12,307 nucleotides of DNA from Thermococcales archaeon 44_46 (GTDB taxonomy: Archaea > Methanobacteriota_B > Thermococci > Thermococcales > Thermococcaceae): assembly GCA_001507935.1 (NCBI GenBank), contig LGET01000028.1, forward strand, positions 1 through 12,307, given 5' to 3'. The notes under the pieces are model-generated. The model made no database searches, was not told where the DNA came from, and worked only from the letters and a program-made list of their open reading frames with translations. Shown one piece after another: positions 6,781-11,980 of the stretch. Within the stretch, counting starts at the first letter, position 1. Each line of letters begins with the position of its first letter. The translations under genes and the position numbers were made by a program.

Positions 6781-7509
6781 ATGGTTACATTTATCCCTTT
6801 CGGGGAGAAGCCCAATAAAGAAGGAGTTATGTACACCATAGAATTGTTAAAAAAGAACAAACTAATCGAGGATTTTATGATTGTCGAATCGAATAATGTA
6901 GAACTCCTTGCAGACAGAGTACCTTTAGATAAGTGCTATATCATTGGAGAGCATTTAGCAACGTATGGAATAATCAAAAGGGTAAAACCACAGTCTATAA
7001 TAAGTATCGATGCTCATACTGACCTCATGCACGATTACCTTGATCACGGTTCATGGCTCGCCTATGCTCTGGAGGAGAAAGCAGTGAACAGAGCTGCGGT
7101 AGTTGGACCAGTATTGATGGTACCCACCACCGAAGGTACAAGTTTATGGGTAAGAAGAGTTAAAATCTTCCCTGCACTCCCAAGAACCAGAAAAGTAAGA
7201 GGAAAATGGAAAGCATACAAAAGCCTAAAAACTTCCCCAATAGACGAAATAATTGCAGAAATGCGAAGATACCTTGGAAAAGAAGTCTACCTGACAGTTG
7301 ACATGGACGTTCTAAAGCCCGAATATAAGATTGCCAGATTTCAGCATGGAGAGCTCACCCTGGAAGAGCTGTTAGAACTTATAAGCGAAATTAAGAAAAA
7401 CTTCAAGATAGTAGCATGTGATATAGCGGAAATTTCAGACAAAATAAAAAGATCAAAACTTGGAAAGAAAGCTTTGATTGAAGTTTACAGGGCACTTATA
7501 GGTGAGTAA
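6781..7509 (+). CDS. Arginase/agmatinase-fold (ureohydrolase superfamily) protein
   Basis: A 242-residue protein with the binuclear-metal site of ureohydrolases: H58 in IIGEH (normally GGDH), D77, H79 and D81 in SIDAHTDL, and D174 and D176 in LTVDMDVL. HGSW at 89-92 matches the conserved HG(T/S) position. All six expected metal ligands are present, so it is probably a metal hydrolase of a guanidine or related C-N bond. It is shorter than the agmatinases I know of (about 290-300 residues). GGDH is changed to IGEH and the substrate-binding loop differs (a basic segment about 124-144, rich in Arg, Lys and Trp). It need not be an agmatinase. The ATG follows GGGGGGAT by 4 bases. It heads a three-gene run, with the next gene starting one base after its stop. 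Confidence 0.85.
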   Translation: MVTFIPFGEKPNKEGVMYTIELLKKNKLIEDFMIVESNNVELLADRVPLDKCYIIGEHLATYGIIKRVKPQSIISIDAHTDLMHDYLDHGSWLAYALEEKAVNRAAVVGPVLMVPTTEGTSLWVRRVKIFPALPRTRKVRGKWKAYKSLKTSPIDEIIAEMRRYLGKEVYLTVDMDVLKPEYKIARFQHGELTLEELLELISEIKKNFKIVACDIAEISDKIKRSKLGKKALIEVYRALIGE

Positions 7510-7510
7510 A

Positions 7511-7831
7511 ATGGTACTAAGCGACAGAGAAATTAGAGAGATAATCACCCCTCTCCTTCTGTCCGGCGCAAAGATGCTCGATAAACACTGTCCGAAATGC
7601 GGCTCCCCACTTTTTGAACTAAATGGAAAGGTTTTTTGCCCAATTTGTGAACACAGAAAAAGAGAGGAAAAGGTTGAGCTAAAAAGTGTTGAAGAAAGCC
7701 TTCTAGAAAAATTAAGGTTATTGGCAAACCAGCTTCCTGACGACATTGAGGAGTTAAAAAGATATTTGGAAGTTATGAAGATGATAGTAGAACTGCTGGA
7801 GAAGTATAAGAAAATGGAGGGAGTAGAATGA
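7511..7831 (+). CDS. SSSCA1/autoantigen p27-family zinc-ribbon protein (UPF0148)
   Basis: A 106-residue protein of the archaeal/eukaryotic Sjogren-scleroderma autoantigen 1 family. The N-terminal LLSGAKMLDKHCPKCGSPLF block is diagnostic. C27, C30, C43 and C46 form a CxxC-CxxC zinc ribbon. The rest (about 50-105) is highly charged and helical, probably a coiled coil. Function in archaea is unknown; the human relative is a centromere/mitosis-associated antigen. I start it at the ATG at 7511, because GGTGAG lies 4 bases upstream (inside the end of the previous gene). A GTG at 7502 lacks such a site. It overlaps the next gene by 4 bases (ATGA), so the three genes are likely cotranscribed and translationally coupled. 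Confidence 0.9.
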   Translation: MVLSDREIREIITPLLLSGAKMLDKHCPKCGSPLFELNGKVFCPICEHRKREEKVELKSVEESLLEKLRLLANQLPDDIEELKRYLEVMKMIVELLEKYKKMEGVE

Positions 7832-8036
7832 AGCACCTGAAGATTTTGAATATACTCACAAAAGAAATGACAACAGAAGAAATTGCAAAAGAAAGTGGCT
7901 TGAGCTTAGCCGAGACAAGAAGATTTTTGCTCAGACTTCTGGAGCAAGGCAAGATTGAGAGCGTTGAAAGAGATGGAAAATCTTTTGGAAATTGAAAGAA
8001 AAAAGCAGGGAAGAGGAAGAGTTTAAGTACCTTTAA
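7828..8036 (+). CDS. Small winged-helix protein with apparent -1 frameshift near its C-terminus
   Basis: In the starting frame the gene ends at 7995 after 55 residues: a compact helix-turn-helix (LNILTKEMTTEEIAKESGL, then ETRRFLLRLLEQGKIESVERDGK). The wing should follow DGK, but the frame reads SFGN and stops. One frame back, from the A-run at 7977-7980, the sequence continues IFWKLKEKSREEEEFKYL to a TAA at 8034-8036. That is a typical wing strand plus acidic tail, giving a 69-residue protein. Either one A is missing from the run (mutation or sequencing error) or ribosomes slip at GGA AAA. The start overlaps the previous stop as ATGA. The full version would end 7 bases before the trmBL2 stop coming from the other strand. 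It is likely DNA-binding; the target is unknown. Confidence 0.75.
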
Positions 8037-8050
8037 GTTCCCTTTAAACT
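7996..8050. terminator. Convergent terminator region between the winged-helix gene and trmBL2
   Basis: The two transcription units meet here. For trmBL2 the minus strand has T6 at 7999-8004. AGTTTAA (8020-8026) and TTAAACT (8044-8050) form a 7-base inverted repeat around both stop codons. A T5 on the plus strand at 8059-8063 could end the plus-strand unit just beyond. Judged by eye. Confidence 0.4.
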
Positions 8051-8838
8051 TTCTCCGCTTTTTCCCAGTATTCATTGAACTTTCCTTTAAAGAGCTCAAC
8101 TACTCTAAAGTCCTTTATCCAGACCTGGGTCTCGTAGTTAAAGTATCTCGCTGCCAAGTCCTCTAAAGCAAAGAACACCTCTTCGTCACATATCAGCATT
8201 GGGAGCTCAATTTTCTCAAGTACTTTGAGTTCCAGCTTTCCTTCTTTGTAATAATCCATTAGTTTTGATGTCTCGATTCTTGGAAGGAGCTGTTTGGGCA
8301 CAATTATTTTTACATTAACTCCTCTATCAACGGCTTTTGTTAGCTCCTCATCGAGGTTCGCCGCGATGTAGCCGTTATCTGCCAGCAGTATTTCCTTTTC
8401 AACCTCTTCAAGCATCTCCTGAGTCTTGAGAGTTGAGTTTCTAATACCCCTAACTACCCAAACTCTCTCCACTCCATATTTGGGAACCTCTGTTTCTATT
8501 AACGGAGTCATGAGTTCTAAGAGTTCCTCCTTAGCCTTCTTCTTGGCTTCAAGTTCCTCTTTTACTCTAACCTGCCAGTCTTCAATGAACTTCTCAAGAA
8601 CGTTTTTGGGGTGCACTGGCCTGTATTTGTTGGCTTTTCCTGGTTGACTCAATGCAAATCCTTTCTTTTCTAAACTTCTTAAGACATCGTAAGTTCTTGG
8701 AGCTGGTACTTCGGAAACACTCACAAGCTCTGCGGGTGTGAGAACCCCAAAGGCGACCAATGCAACATAAGCCCTAGCCTCGTACAACTTCAGTTCAAAG
8801 TGCTCCTGTAAAAGCTCTACCATTCTTTCTTTCACCAT
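8044..8838 (-). CDS. trmBL2: TrmBL2, chromatin-forming TrmB-family DNA-binding protein
   Basis: The 264-residue protein matches what I recall of Thermococcales TrmBL2 over its whole length, including the same length. The N-terminal winged helix (about 1-80) contains FELKLYEARAYVALVAFG and the recognition segment VPAPRTYDVLRSLEKKGF. A Lys/Glu-rich coiled coil (about 88-112) provides dimerisation. The C-terminal PLD-like domain (about 120-235) lacks the full maltose-binding part of TrmB. In T. kodakarensis TrmBL2 coats DNA as thick filaments, binds with little sequence specificity and represses genes broadly, so it is an architectural protein rather than a sugar sensor. The ATG follows AGGTGA by 6 bases and a short leader from a TATA box at 8878-8885. 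It is divergent from the Toprim/dnaG unit. Confidence 0.95.
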   Translation of the reverse strand: MVKERMVELLQEHFELKLYEARAYVALVAFGVLTPAELVSVSEVPAPRTYDVLRSLEKKGFALSQPGKANKYRPVHPKNVLEKFIEDWQVRVKEELEAKKKAKEELLELMTPLIETEVPKYGVERVWVVRGIRNSTLKTQEMLEEVEKEILLADNGYIAANLDEELTKAVDRGVNVKIIVPKQLLPRIETSKLMDYYKEGKLELKVLEKIELPMLICDEEVFFALEDLAARYFNYETQVWIKDFRVVELFKGKFNEYWEKAEKV

Positions 8839-8877
8839 TTTTAATCACCTCTTCTATTTGTAAAATAGCCAAAGACC

Positions 8878-8885
8878 TATATAAA
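8878..8885 (-). promoter_or_regulatory. TATA box of trmBL2
   Basis: The minus strand reads TTTATATA preceded by an A-rich stretch (AAAAAA) suited to BRE contact. The predicted start is near 8855, giving a leader of about 17 bases that contains the AGAGGTGA ribosome binding site (8845-8852). A strong consensus is expected for an abundant chromatin protein. Confidence 0.65.
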
Positions 8886-8937
8886 TTTTTTCTTATTGAT
8901 TTTAGTTGCACTTTTTCTAATTGTAATTTTATTTTGA

Positions 8938-9004
8938 CTGCATGAATATGCAATTCTGTTACTATTAAAATAGTTAAAAATACACAACAAAGCATGTAAC
9001 ATGC
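8938..9004. repeat. Two GCATG-type dyads in the trmBL2/Toprim intergenic region
   Basis: TGCAT-GAAT-ATGCA lies near 8939-8952, and a perfect GCATGT-A-ACATGC lies at 8992-9004, about five helical turns apart centre to centre. Both share a GCAT...ATGC core, so they may be two copies of one operator for a dimeric regulator. They lie upstream of both divergent promoters. Binding is inference. Confidence 0.5.
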
Positions 9005-9031
9005 ATTTACACATAACCTTGTTACAGAGCA

Positions 9032-9070
9032 GTGAATTTAAACAAAGTGAACACTTTGTTGAATTTTCAC
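9032..9070. repeat. Long hyphenated palindrome upstream of the Toprim/dnaG promoter
   Basis: The core is AACAAAGTG (9041-9049), AA, CACTTTGTT (9052-9060), a perfect 9-base inverted repeat. Outer GTGAA (9032) and TTCAC (ending 9070) extend the symmetry to about 39 bases with one gap and few mismatches. It ends about 10 bases before the TATA box at 9081, a typical place for an activator or repressor site in archaea. Confidence 0.65.
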
Positions 9071-9080
9071 TTCCCAAAAC

Positions 9081-9088
9081 TTTATAAT
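9081..9088 (+). promoter_or_regulatory. TATA box of the Toprim/dnaG unit
   Basis: TTTATAAT preceded by CCAAAAC (BRE-like). The expected start is near 9111, leaving a leader of only about 9 bases before the ATG at 9120. This fits the lack of a good ribosome binding site there and suggests near-leaderless initiation. Confidence 0.55.
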
Positions 9089-9119
9089 ACTATCGAACTC
9101 TCATCATCATGACGGCAAT

Positions 9120-9500
9120 ATGTACGCCGAAAATTATAAAAGATTCGAACAAATTATAGACAAATTGCGAGAGTTTGAAGGTGTTATCCTCGTAGAGGGG
9201 ATGCGAGACGAGGTGGCCTTACGAAAATTGGGGGTCGAAACGGAGATAATTAGGCTTTCCCGCTTACCATTGCCGGAAGTCGCTTTAATAGCCTCTCACT
9301 ATCATGAAGTCATGATATTAACAGATTTTGACAGAAAGGGTGAAGAACTGGCCAAAAAACTGACCCAGTATTTAGAAGGGTATAAGTGCAGAGTAGACAC
9401 AGAAACACGAAGAGAGCTCAAGAAAATAGCAAAAAAAGACATCAAGGGCATTGAGGACCTTTACTCTCTCTACATCCGGGTTAAGGATCTCCGTTTCTGA
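9120..9500 (+). CDS. Small Toprim-domain protein (UPF0292 family)
   Basis: A 126-residue protein consisting of little more than a Toprim fold. The conserved Glu is E26 in ILVEGMRDE, and the DxD motif is D69-F70-D71 in LTDFDRKGEE. The C-terminal part (about 98-126) is basic and helical. Toprim domains coordinate magnesium in topoisomerases, DnaG primases, OLD nucleases and RNase M5; this compact form resembles the RNase M5-like/UPF0292 group, so a nuclease acting on structured RNA is a reasonable guess but unproven. It lies directly upstream of dnaG, which also carries a Toprim domain, and is probably cotranscribed with it (110 bases apart). The ATG at 9120 has only a weak GACGG upstream, consistent with a very short leader. 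Confidence 0.88.
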   Translation: MYAENYKRFEQIIDKLREFEGVILVEGMRDEVALRKLGVETEIIRLSRLPLPEVALIASHYHEVMILTDFDRKGEELAKKLTQYLEGYKCRVDTETRRELKKIAKKDIKGIEDLYSLYIRVKDLRF

Positions 9501-9508
9501 CCCCCACA

Positions 9509-9609
9509 AGGAGGGGTATGGATTGAAGAGAAAAAAGACTACAATCCAGCAAATTTTGATTGAAAAGCAAAGAATGTTAAAAAAGAAAGAAGCAGAAGAA
9601 GGTGATAAC
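9509..9609 (+). promoter_or_regulatory. Alternative in-frame TTG start and basic leader before dnaG
   Basis: GGAGGGG (9510-9516) lies 6 bases before a TTG at 9523. From it a frame without stops runs into dnaG and would add 29 residues (KRKKTTIQQILIEKQ, then a Lys/Glu-rich segment). The sequence is protein-like: basic and helical. It could be a longer DnaG isoform or the remains of a small upstream gene. The normal MAAKDD start remains the best call. Confidence 0.4.
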
Positions 9610-10935
9610 ATGGCTGCAAAGGATGATTTTGGAACAACAAAATATGTAATCCACGCAGAATTTGAAGCAAACGGAATTGTTGAAAGGCCTGATGTTGTGG
9701 GTGCTATTTTTGGGCAGACTGAAGGTTTACTTGGAGATGACCTGGACTTAAGGGAGCTTCAAAAAACTGGAAGGATAGGAAGGATCAAGGTTGACGTTCA
9801 CACAAGAGCTGGAAAAAGTTATGGAACAATAACAATACCCTCTAGCTTGGATAGAGTAGAAACGGCAATACTGGCAGCTGCTCTAGAAACAATAGACCGT
9901 ATAGGACCTTCTGAGGCCAGGATTAGGGTAATAAGAATCGAGGATGTCAGGGCAACAAAGAGAAAATACATCATAGAGAGAGCCAAAGAGATACTTGAGA
10001 CTCTTATGGAAGAAGAGATCCCAGAAACACAGGAGATTACCGAGGAAGTTAAGAAAGAAGTGAGGGCTAAAGAGCTTATTGAATATGGTCCAGAGAAACT
10101 TCCGGCTGGCCCACACGTGCCGTTCTCGGATTCAATTATTGTGGTCGAGGGAAGAGCAGATGTGCTTAACCTTCTAAAACATGGAATCAAAAACGCCATA
10201 GCCGTGGAAGGAACTTCAGTTCCAGAGACAATAATCAAACTCAGCAAAGAGAGAATAGTAACCGCATTTACCGATGGAGACAGAGGTGGAGAACTCATAC
10301 TTAAGGAACTCCTCCAAGTTGCAGACATTGACTACGTTGCCAGAGCTCCAGAAGGAAAAGAGGTCGAGGAGCTGACAAAGAAAGAGATAATCAAGTCTTT
10401 AAGGAGCAAAGTTCCAGCAGAGCAGGTTATAAATGAGCTCTTTGCTAAAGGGAAGAGCTTCTACGAGATTGTTAAGGAGAGAGAACAACAAAAGGCCAGC
10501 CACCCACAGCCCATAGAACCAAAGATAGAAGAGCCCAAGAGAGAGAAAGTCGCTGAGTCCCAAAAAGAAGCCACAAGCGGACCAAAAGTCGAAGTAAAGC
10601 CCCCAACAAGAGAAGAAAAGTTCGTAAAGCCAATACAACCTCCCAAAGCTCCAGAACTTGATGAATTCAAAGATTTGATCGAAAAAGTGAAAAAGGACTC
10701 CACAGCCATTCTCTTAGATGAAAATAAGAACATAATCGCAGAGATACCAGTGAGAGACCTGCTTACCTCCATAAACGACAAAGAAAACGTATACGCGATA
10801 ATATTCAATGGAATCATAACCCAGAGACTGATAGACATAGTGAGCGAGAAGGGAATCAAGTACCTAATAGGCGCAAGAAAGAGCAATGTGGTTAGAAGAC
10901 CTGTTGATCTCAAAATAATAACCTTCGCAGAATGA
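9610..10935 (+). CDS. dnaG: Archaeal DnaG (bacterial-type primase homologue, exosome-associated)
   Basis: A 441-residue protein starting MAAKDDFGTTKY, the usual archaeal DnaG beginning, at an ATG with GGTGAT four bases upstream. The N-terminal region (about 1-165) is the conserved archaeal part, including GQTEGLLGDDLDLRELQ. The Toprim domain (about 172-250) shows E180 in IIVVEGRAD and D222-G-D224 in FTDGDRGGE. A Pro/Lys/Glu-rich, probably disordered linker (about 290-350) joins a C-terminal alpha/beta domain (about 350-441). In archaea DnaG is a stable subunit of the RNA exosome and helps bind poly(A); some also show primase activity. The frame stays open upstream to a TTG at 9523 with its own ribosome binding site, so a 29-residue longer form is possible. 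T-rich sequence follows the stop. Confidence 0.96.
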   Translation: MAAKDDFGTTKYVIHAEFEANGIVERPDVVGAIFGQTEGLLGDDLDLRELQKTGRIGRIKVDVHTRAGKSYGTITIPSSLDRVETAILAAALETIDRIGPSEARIRVIRIEDVRATKRKYIIERAKEILETLMEEEIPETQEITEEVKKEVRAKELIEYGPEKLPAGPHVPFSDSIIVVEGRADVLNLLKHGIKNAIAVEGTSVPETIIKLSKERIVTAFTDGDRGGELILKELLQVADIDYVARAPEGKEVEELTKKEIIKSLRSKVPAEQVINELFAKGKSFYEIVKEREQQKASHPQPIEPKIEEPKREKVAESQKEATSGPKVEVKPPTREEKFVKPIQPPKAPELDEFKDLIEKVKKDSTAILLDENKNIIAEIPVRDLLTSINDKENVYAIIFNGIITQRLIDIVSEKGIKYLIGARKSNVVRRPVDLKIITFAE

Positions 10936-10937
10936 AA

Positions 10938-11011
10938 ACTTCTTTTCTCTTTTTAATATTTGAAAACTTTCAATCAAAAAACTTCTGATTGGTATTAAAA
11001 AAATAAAAAAG
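10938..11011. terminator. Bidirectional terminators between dnaG and rpl24e
   Basis: After the dnaG stop the plus strand has pyrimidine-rich T-runs (10940-10955). After the rpl24e stop the minus strand has T6 and T7 runs separated by one A (10997-11010). Between them CAATCA (10971-10976) and TGATTG (10986-10991) form a 6-base inverted repeat. This is a clear convergent end for both units. Confidence 0.6.
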
Positions 11012-11212
11012 TCACTTCTTAGCTCTCTGGAGCTTTGCTTCTTCAAAAGCCTTTGTCCATTTGAGCTTTCTTGGGTTTCTACCCATAAAGAAGTACTTTT
11101 CGCATTTCCTTGAGCAGAAGAAATAAACTCTTCCATCGTTTCTGACGTACATCTTTCCCGTTCCTGGCTCGAATTCCTTTCCGCAGTATGAGCAGACATT
11201 CCACCTTGCCAT
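11012..11212 (-). CDS. rpl24e: Large-subunit ribosomal protein L24e
   Basis: A 66-residue ribosomal protein of the 50S subunit, found in archaea and eukaryotes. The zinc-binding cysteines are C7 and C10 (CSYC) and C33 and C37 (FFCSRKC), a TRASH-like treble clef. The sequence [21 protein letters not shown] is characteristic. The ATG follows AAGGTGA by 5 bases; this site overlaps the end of rps28e, so translation is coupled. It is the last gene of the rpl7ae-rps28e-rpl24e operon and is followed by a strong T-run. In many archaea ndk comes next; here it does not. Confidence 0.97.
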   Translation of the reverse strand: MARWNVCSYCGKEFEPGTGKMYVRNDGRVYFFCSRKCEKYFFMGRNPRKLKWTKAFEEAKLQRAKK

Positions 11213-11217
11213 TCACA

Positions 11218-11430
11218 TCACCTTCTTGCTTTGATCTCTCTTGCTTCTCTTTCTGTCTCTCTGAGGATAACTATGTCGCCAATTCTAACTGGCCCCTTAA
11301 CGTTTCTTCTAATTACTCTACCCTTGTCCATTCCTTCAAGAACGCGAACCTTTACTTGAGTGACCTCACCGGTAACTCCGGTTCTTCCTACAATTTCGAT
11401 GACCTCTGCAGGGTATCCATCATCTGCCAT
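11218..11430 (-). CDS. rps28e: Small-subunit ribosomal protein S28e
   Basis: A 70-residue OB-fold protein of the 30S subunit, located near the mRNA exit channel in archaeal and eukaryotic ribosomes. The sequence [18 protein letters not shown] with [12 protein letters not shown] and the basic C-terminal [11 protein letters not shown] is typical and complete. The ATG is preceded by GAGGTG at 6 bases. It lies 69 bases after rpl7ae in the same direction and 5 bases before rpl24e. The space from rpl7ae contains the 3' half of a large hairpin. Confidence 0.97.
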   Translation of the reverse strand: MADDGYPAEVIEIVGRTGVTGEVTQVKVRVLEGMDKGRVIRRNVKGPVRIGDIVILRETEREAREIKARR

Positions 11431-11478
11431 GTCTCACACCTCTAGTTCAATTATAATAATGAAAGCTCGCACATCCTA

Positions 11479-11526
11479 ATGAAAGTGAGGAAAGGGAGCT
11501 CACTTGGCGAGCTCCCTTACTTTCAT
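11479..11526 (-). ncRNA. Strong RNA hairpin spanning the rpl7ae stop codon
   Basis: On the minus strand ATGAAAGT and AAGGGAGCTC (11526-11509) pair perfectly with GAGCTCCCTT and ACTTTCAT (11501-11479). The loop is 7 bases, GCCAAGT, and a 5-base bulge TCCTC interrupts the 3' side. The 18 base pairs include a 10-bp uninterrupted stem. The rpl7ae TGA begins in the loop. It may act as an intra-operon processing, stabilising or attenuating element. Confidence 0.7.
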
Positions 11527-11871
11527 GGCGATTTCCTCAACGAGTTCGCGAGCCTTACCAGGCTCGATTATAGCAACGCTTGCAGCTGGAACTTCAATAC
11601 CAGCAGCAGCACCAAGTTCTTTTTTGCTTGGAACATAAATGTATGGGATTTCTTTCTCCTCACAGAGGGGTGGCAAGTGAGCAACGATTTCCTCTGGGTC
11701 GACGTCCTCTGCGATTACAACGAGCTTTGCCTGGCCCCTCTCAACAGCTTTTGTTGTCTCGTTTGTACCCTTTCTAATTTTTCCGGTGTCTCTTGCAATC
11801 TCAACTGCTTCAAGAGCTTTCTCGGCGAGTTCCTTTGGAACCTCAAACTTTACGTAACTTGGCTTTGCCAT
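11500..11871 (-). CDS. rpl7ae: Ribosomal protein L7Ae, kink-turn-binding protein
   Basis: A 123-residue protein of the large ribosomal subunit. It also serves as the kink-turn-binding core of box C/D and H/ACA RNPs and of archaeal RNase P. The RNA-binding NETTK motif is at 37-41 ([12 protein letters not shown]), and the specificity loop [11 protein letters not shown] at 91-101; both are intact. Length equals that of known Thermococcales L7Ae. A GTG at 11886 would add five residues, but the GGAGG upstream of the ATG at 11871 lies inside that extension, so the ATG is the start. It heads the rpl7ae-rps28e-rpl24e operon. The leader carries three GATGA repeats and a possible kink-turn overlapping the ribosome binding site, and the 3' end lies in a hairpin. 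Confidence 0.97.
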   Translation of the reverse strand: MAKPSYVKFEVPKELAEKALEAVEIARDTGKIRKGTNETTKAVERGQAKLVVIAEDVDPEEIVAHLPPLCEEKEIPYIYVPSKKELGAAAGIEVPAASVAIIEPGKARELVEEIAMKVRELAK

Positions 11872-11877
11872 TTCACA

Positions 11878-11918
11878 TCCCTCCACAATTCATCGTTCAT
11901 CGAGTCATCAAGTTAGGG
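11878..11918 (-). promoter_or_regulatory. Possible kink-turn (L7Ae-binding) element in the rpl7ae leader
   Basis: The leader has three GATGA units (11909-11905, 11901-11897, 11894-11890). By hand, UCG/CGA closes an AUGAA loop. Next to it are a C/U mismatch and tandem A-G and G-A oppositions (UGA on each side), then unpaired bases on the 5' side. An outer helix may form between CCCUAACUU and AAUUGUGG, next to GGAGG. This resembles a box C/D-type kink-turn that L7Ae could bind to block its own translation. The transcription start is uncertain and might remove the outer helix. Confidence 0.4.
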
Positions 11919-11930
11919 AAGGACGCTTGC

Positions 11931-11945
11931 TTTTTAAATCTTTCC
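11931..11945 (-). promoter_or_regulatory. BRE/TATA promoter of the rpl7ae operon
   Basis: The minus strand reads GGAAAGA followed by TTTAAAAA, a near-consensus archaeal BRE and TATA pair. Initiation is expected near 11908. An alternative AT-rich box (TTTATTTTAAAAGG, 11944-11957) would start about 15 bases earlier and include the whole candidate kink-turn. Confidence 0.65.
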
Positions 11946-11949
11946 TTTT

Positions 11950-11966
11950 AAAATAAACAAAAAAGG
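11950..11966 (-). terminator. T-run terminator after the upstream unrecognised gene
   Basis: The minus strand reads CCTTTTTTGTTTATTTT about 15 bases after the stop codon of the gene at the window's right edge, just before the rpl7ae promoter. Confidence 0.5.
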
Positions 11967-11980
11967 AGACAATAACGGGA

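Noticed and set aside
6395..6841. Long plus-strand open frame opposite the start of the HPS-PHI gene
   Set aside because: It is antisense to a clearly conserved enzyme, runs through the divergent promoter and has a low-complexity Ser/Ala-rich product typical of shadow frames.
9819..10328. 169-residue minus-strand frame inside dnaG
   Set aside because: Antisense shadow of a well-conserved gene, Ser/Ile/Leu-rich with no motif or ribosome binding site.
11447..11458. TATA-like TTATTATAATTG upstream of rps28e
   Set aside because: It is only about 22 bases from the rps28e ATG, so transcription would begin inside the gene. The operon promoter explains expression.
11890..11910. Reading the GATGA cluster as a stand-alone box C/D guide RNA
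   Set aside because: Spacing of 7-8 bases leaves no room for guide sequence between boxes, and no proper CUGA box D is present. A leader kink-turn is a better fit.
11479..11916. 145-residue plus-strand frame opposite rpl7ae
   Set aside because: Antisense shadow of a universal ribosomal protein gene; no promoter or family match.
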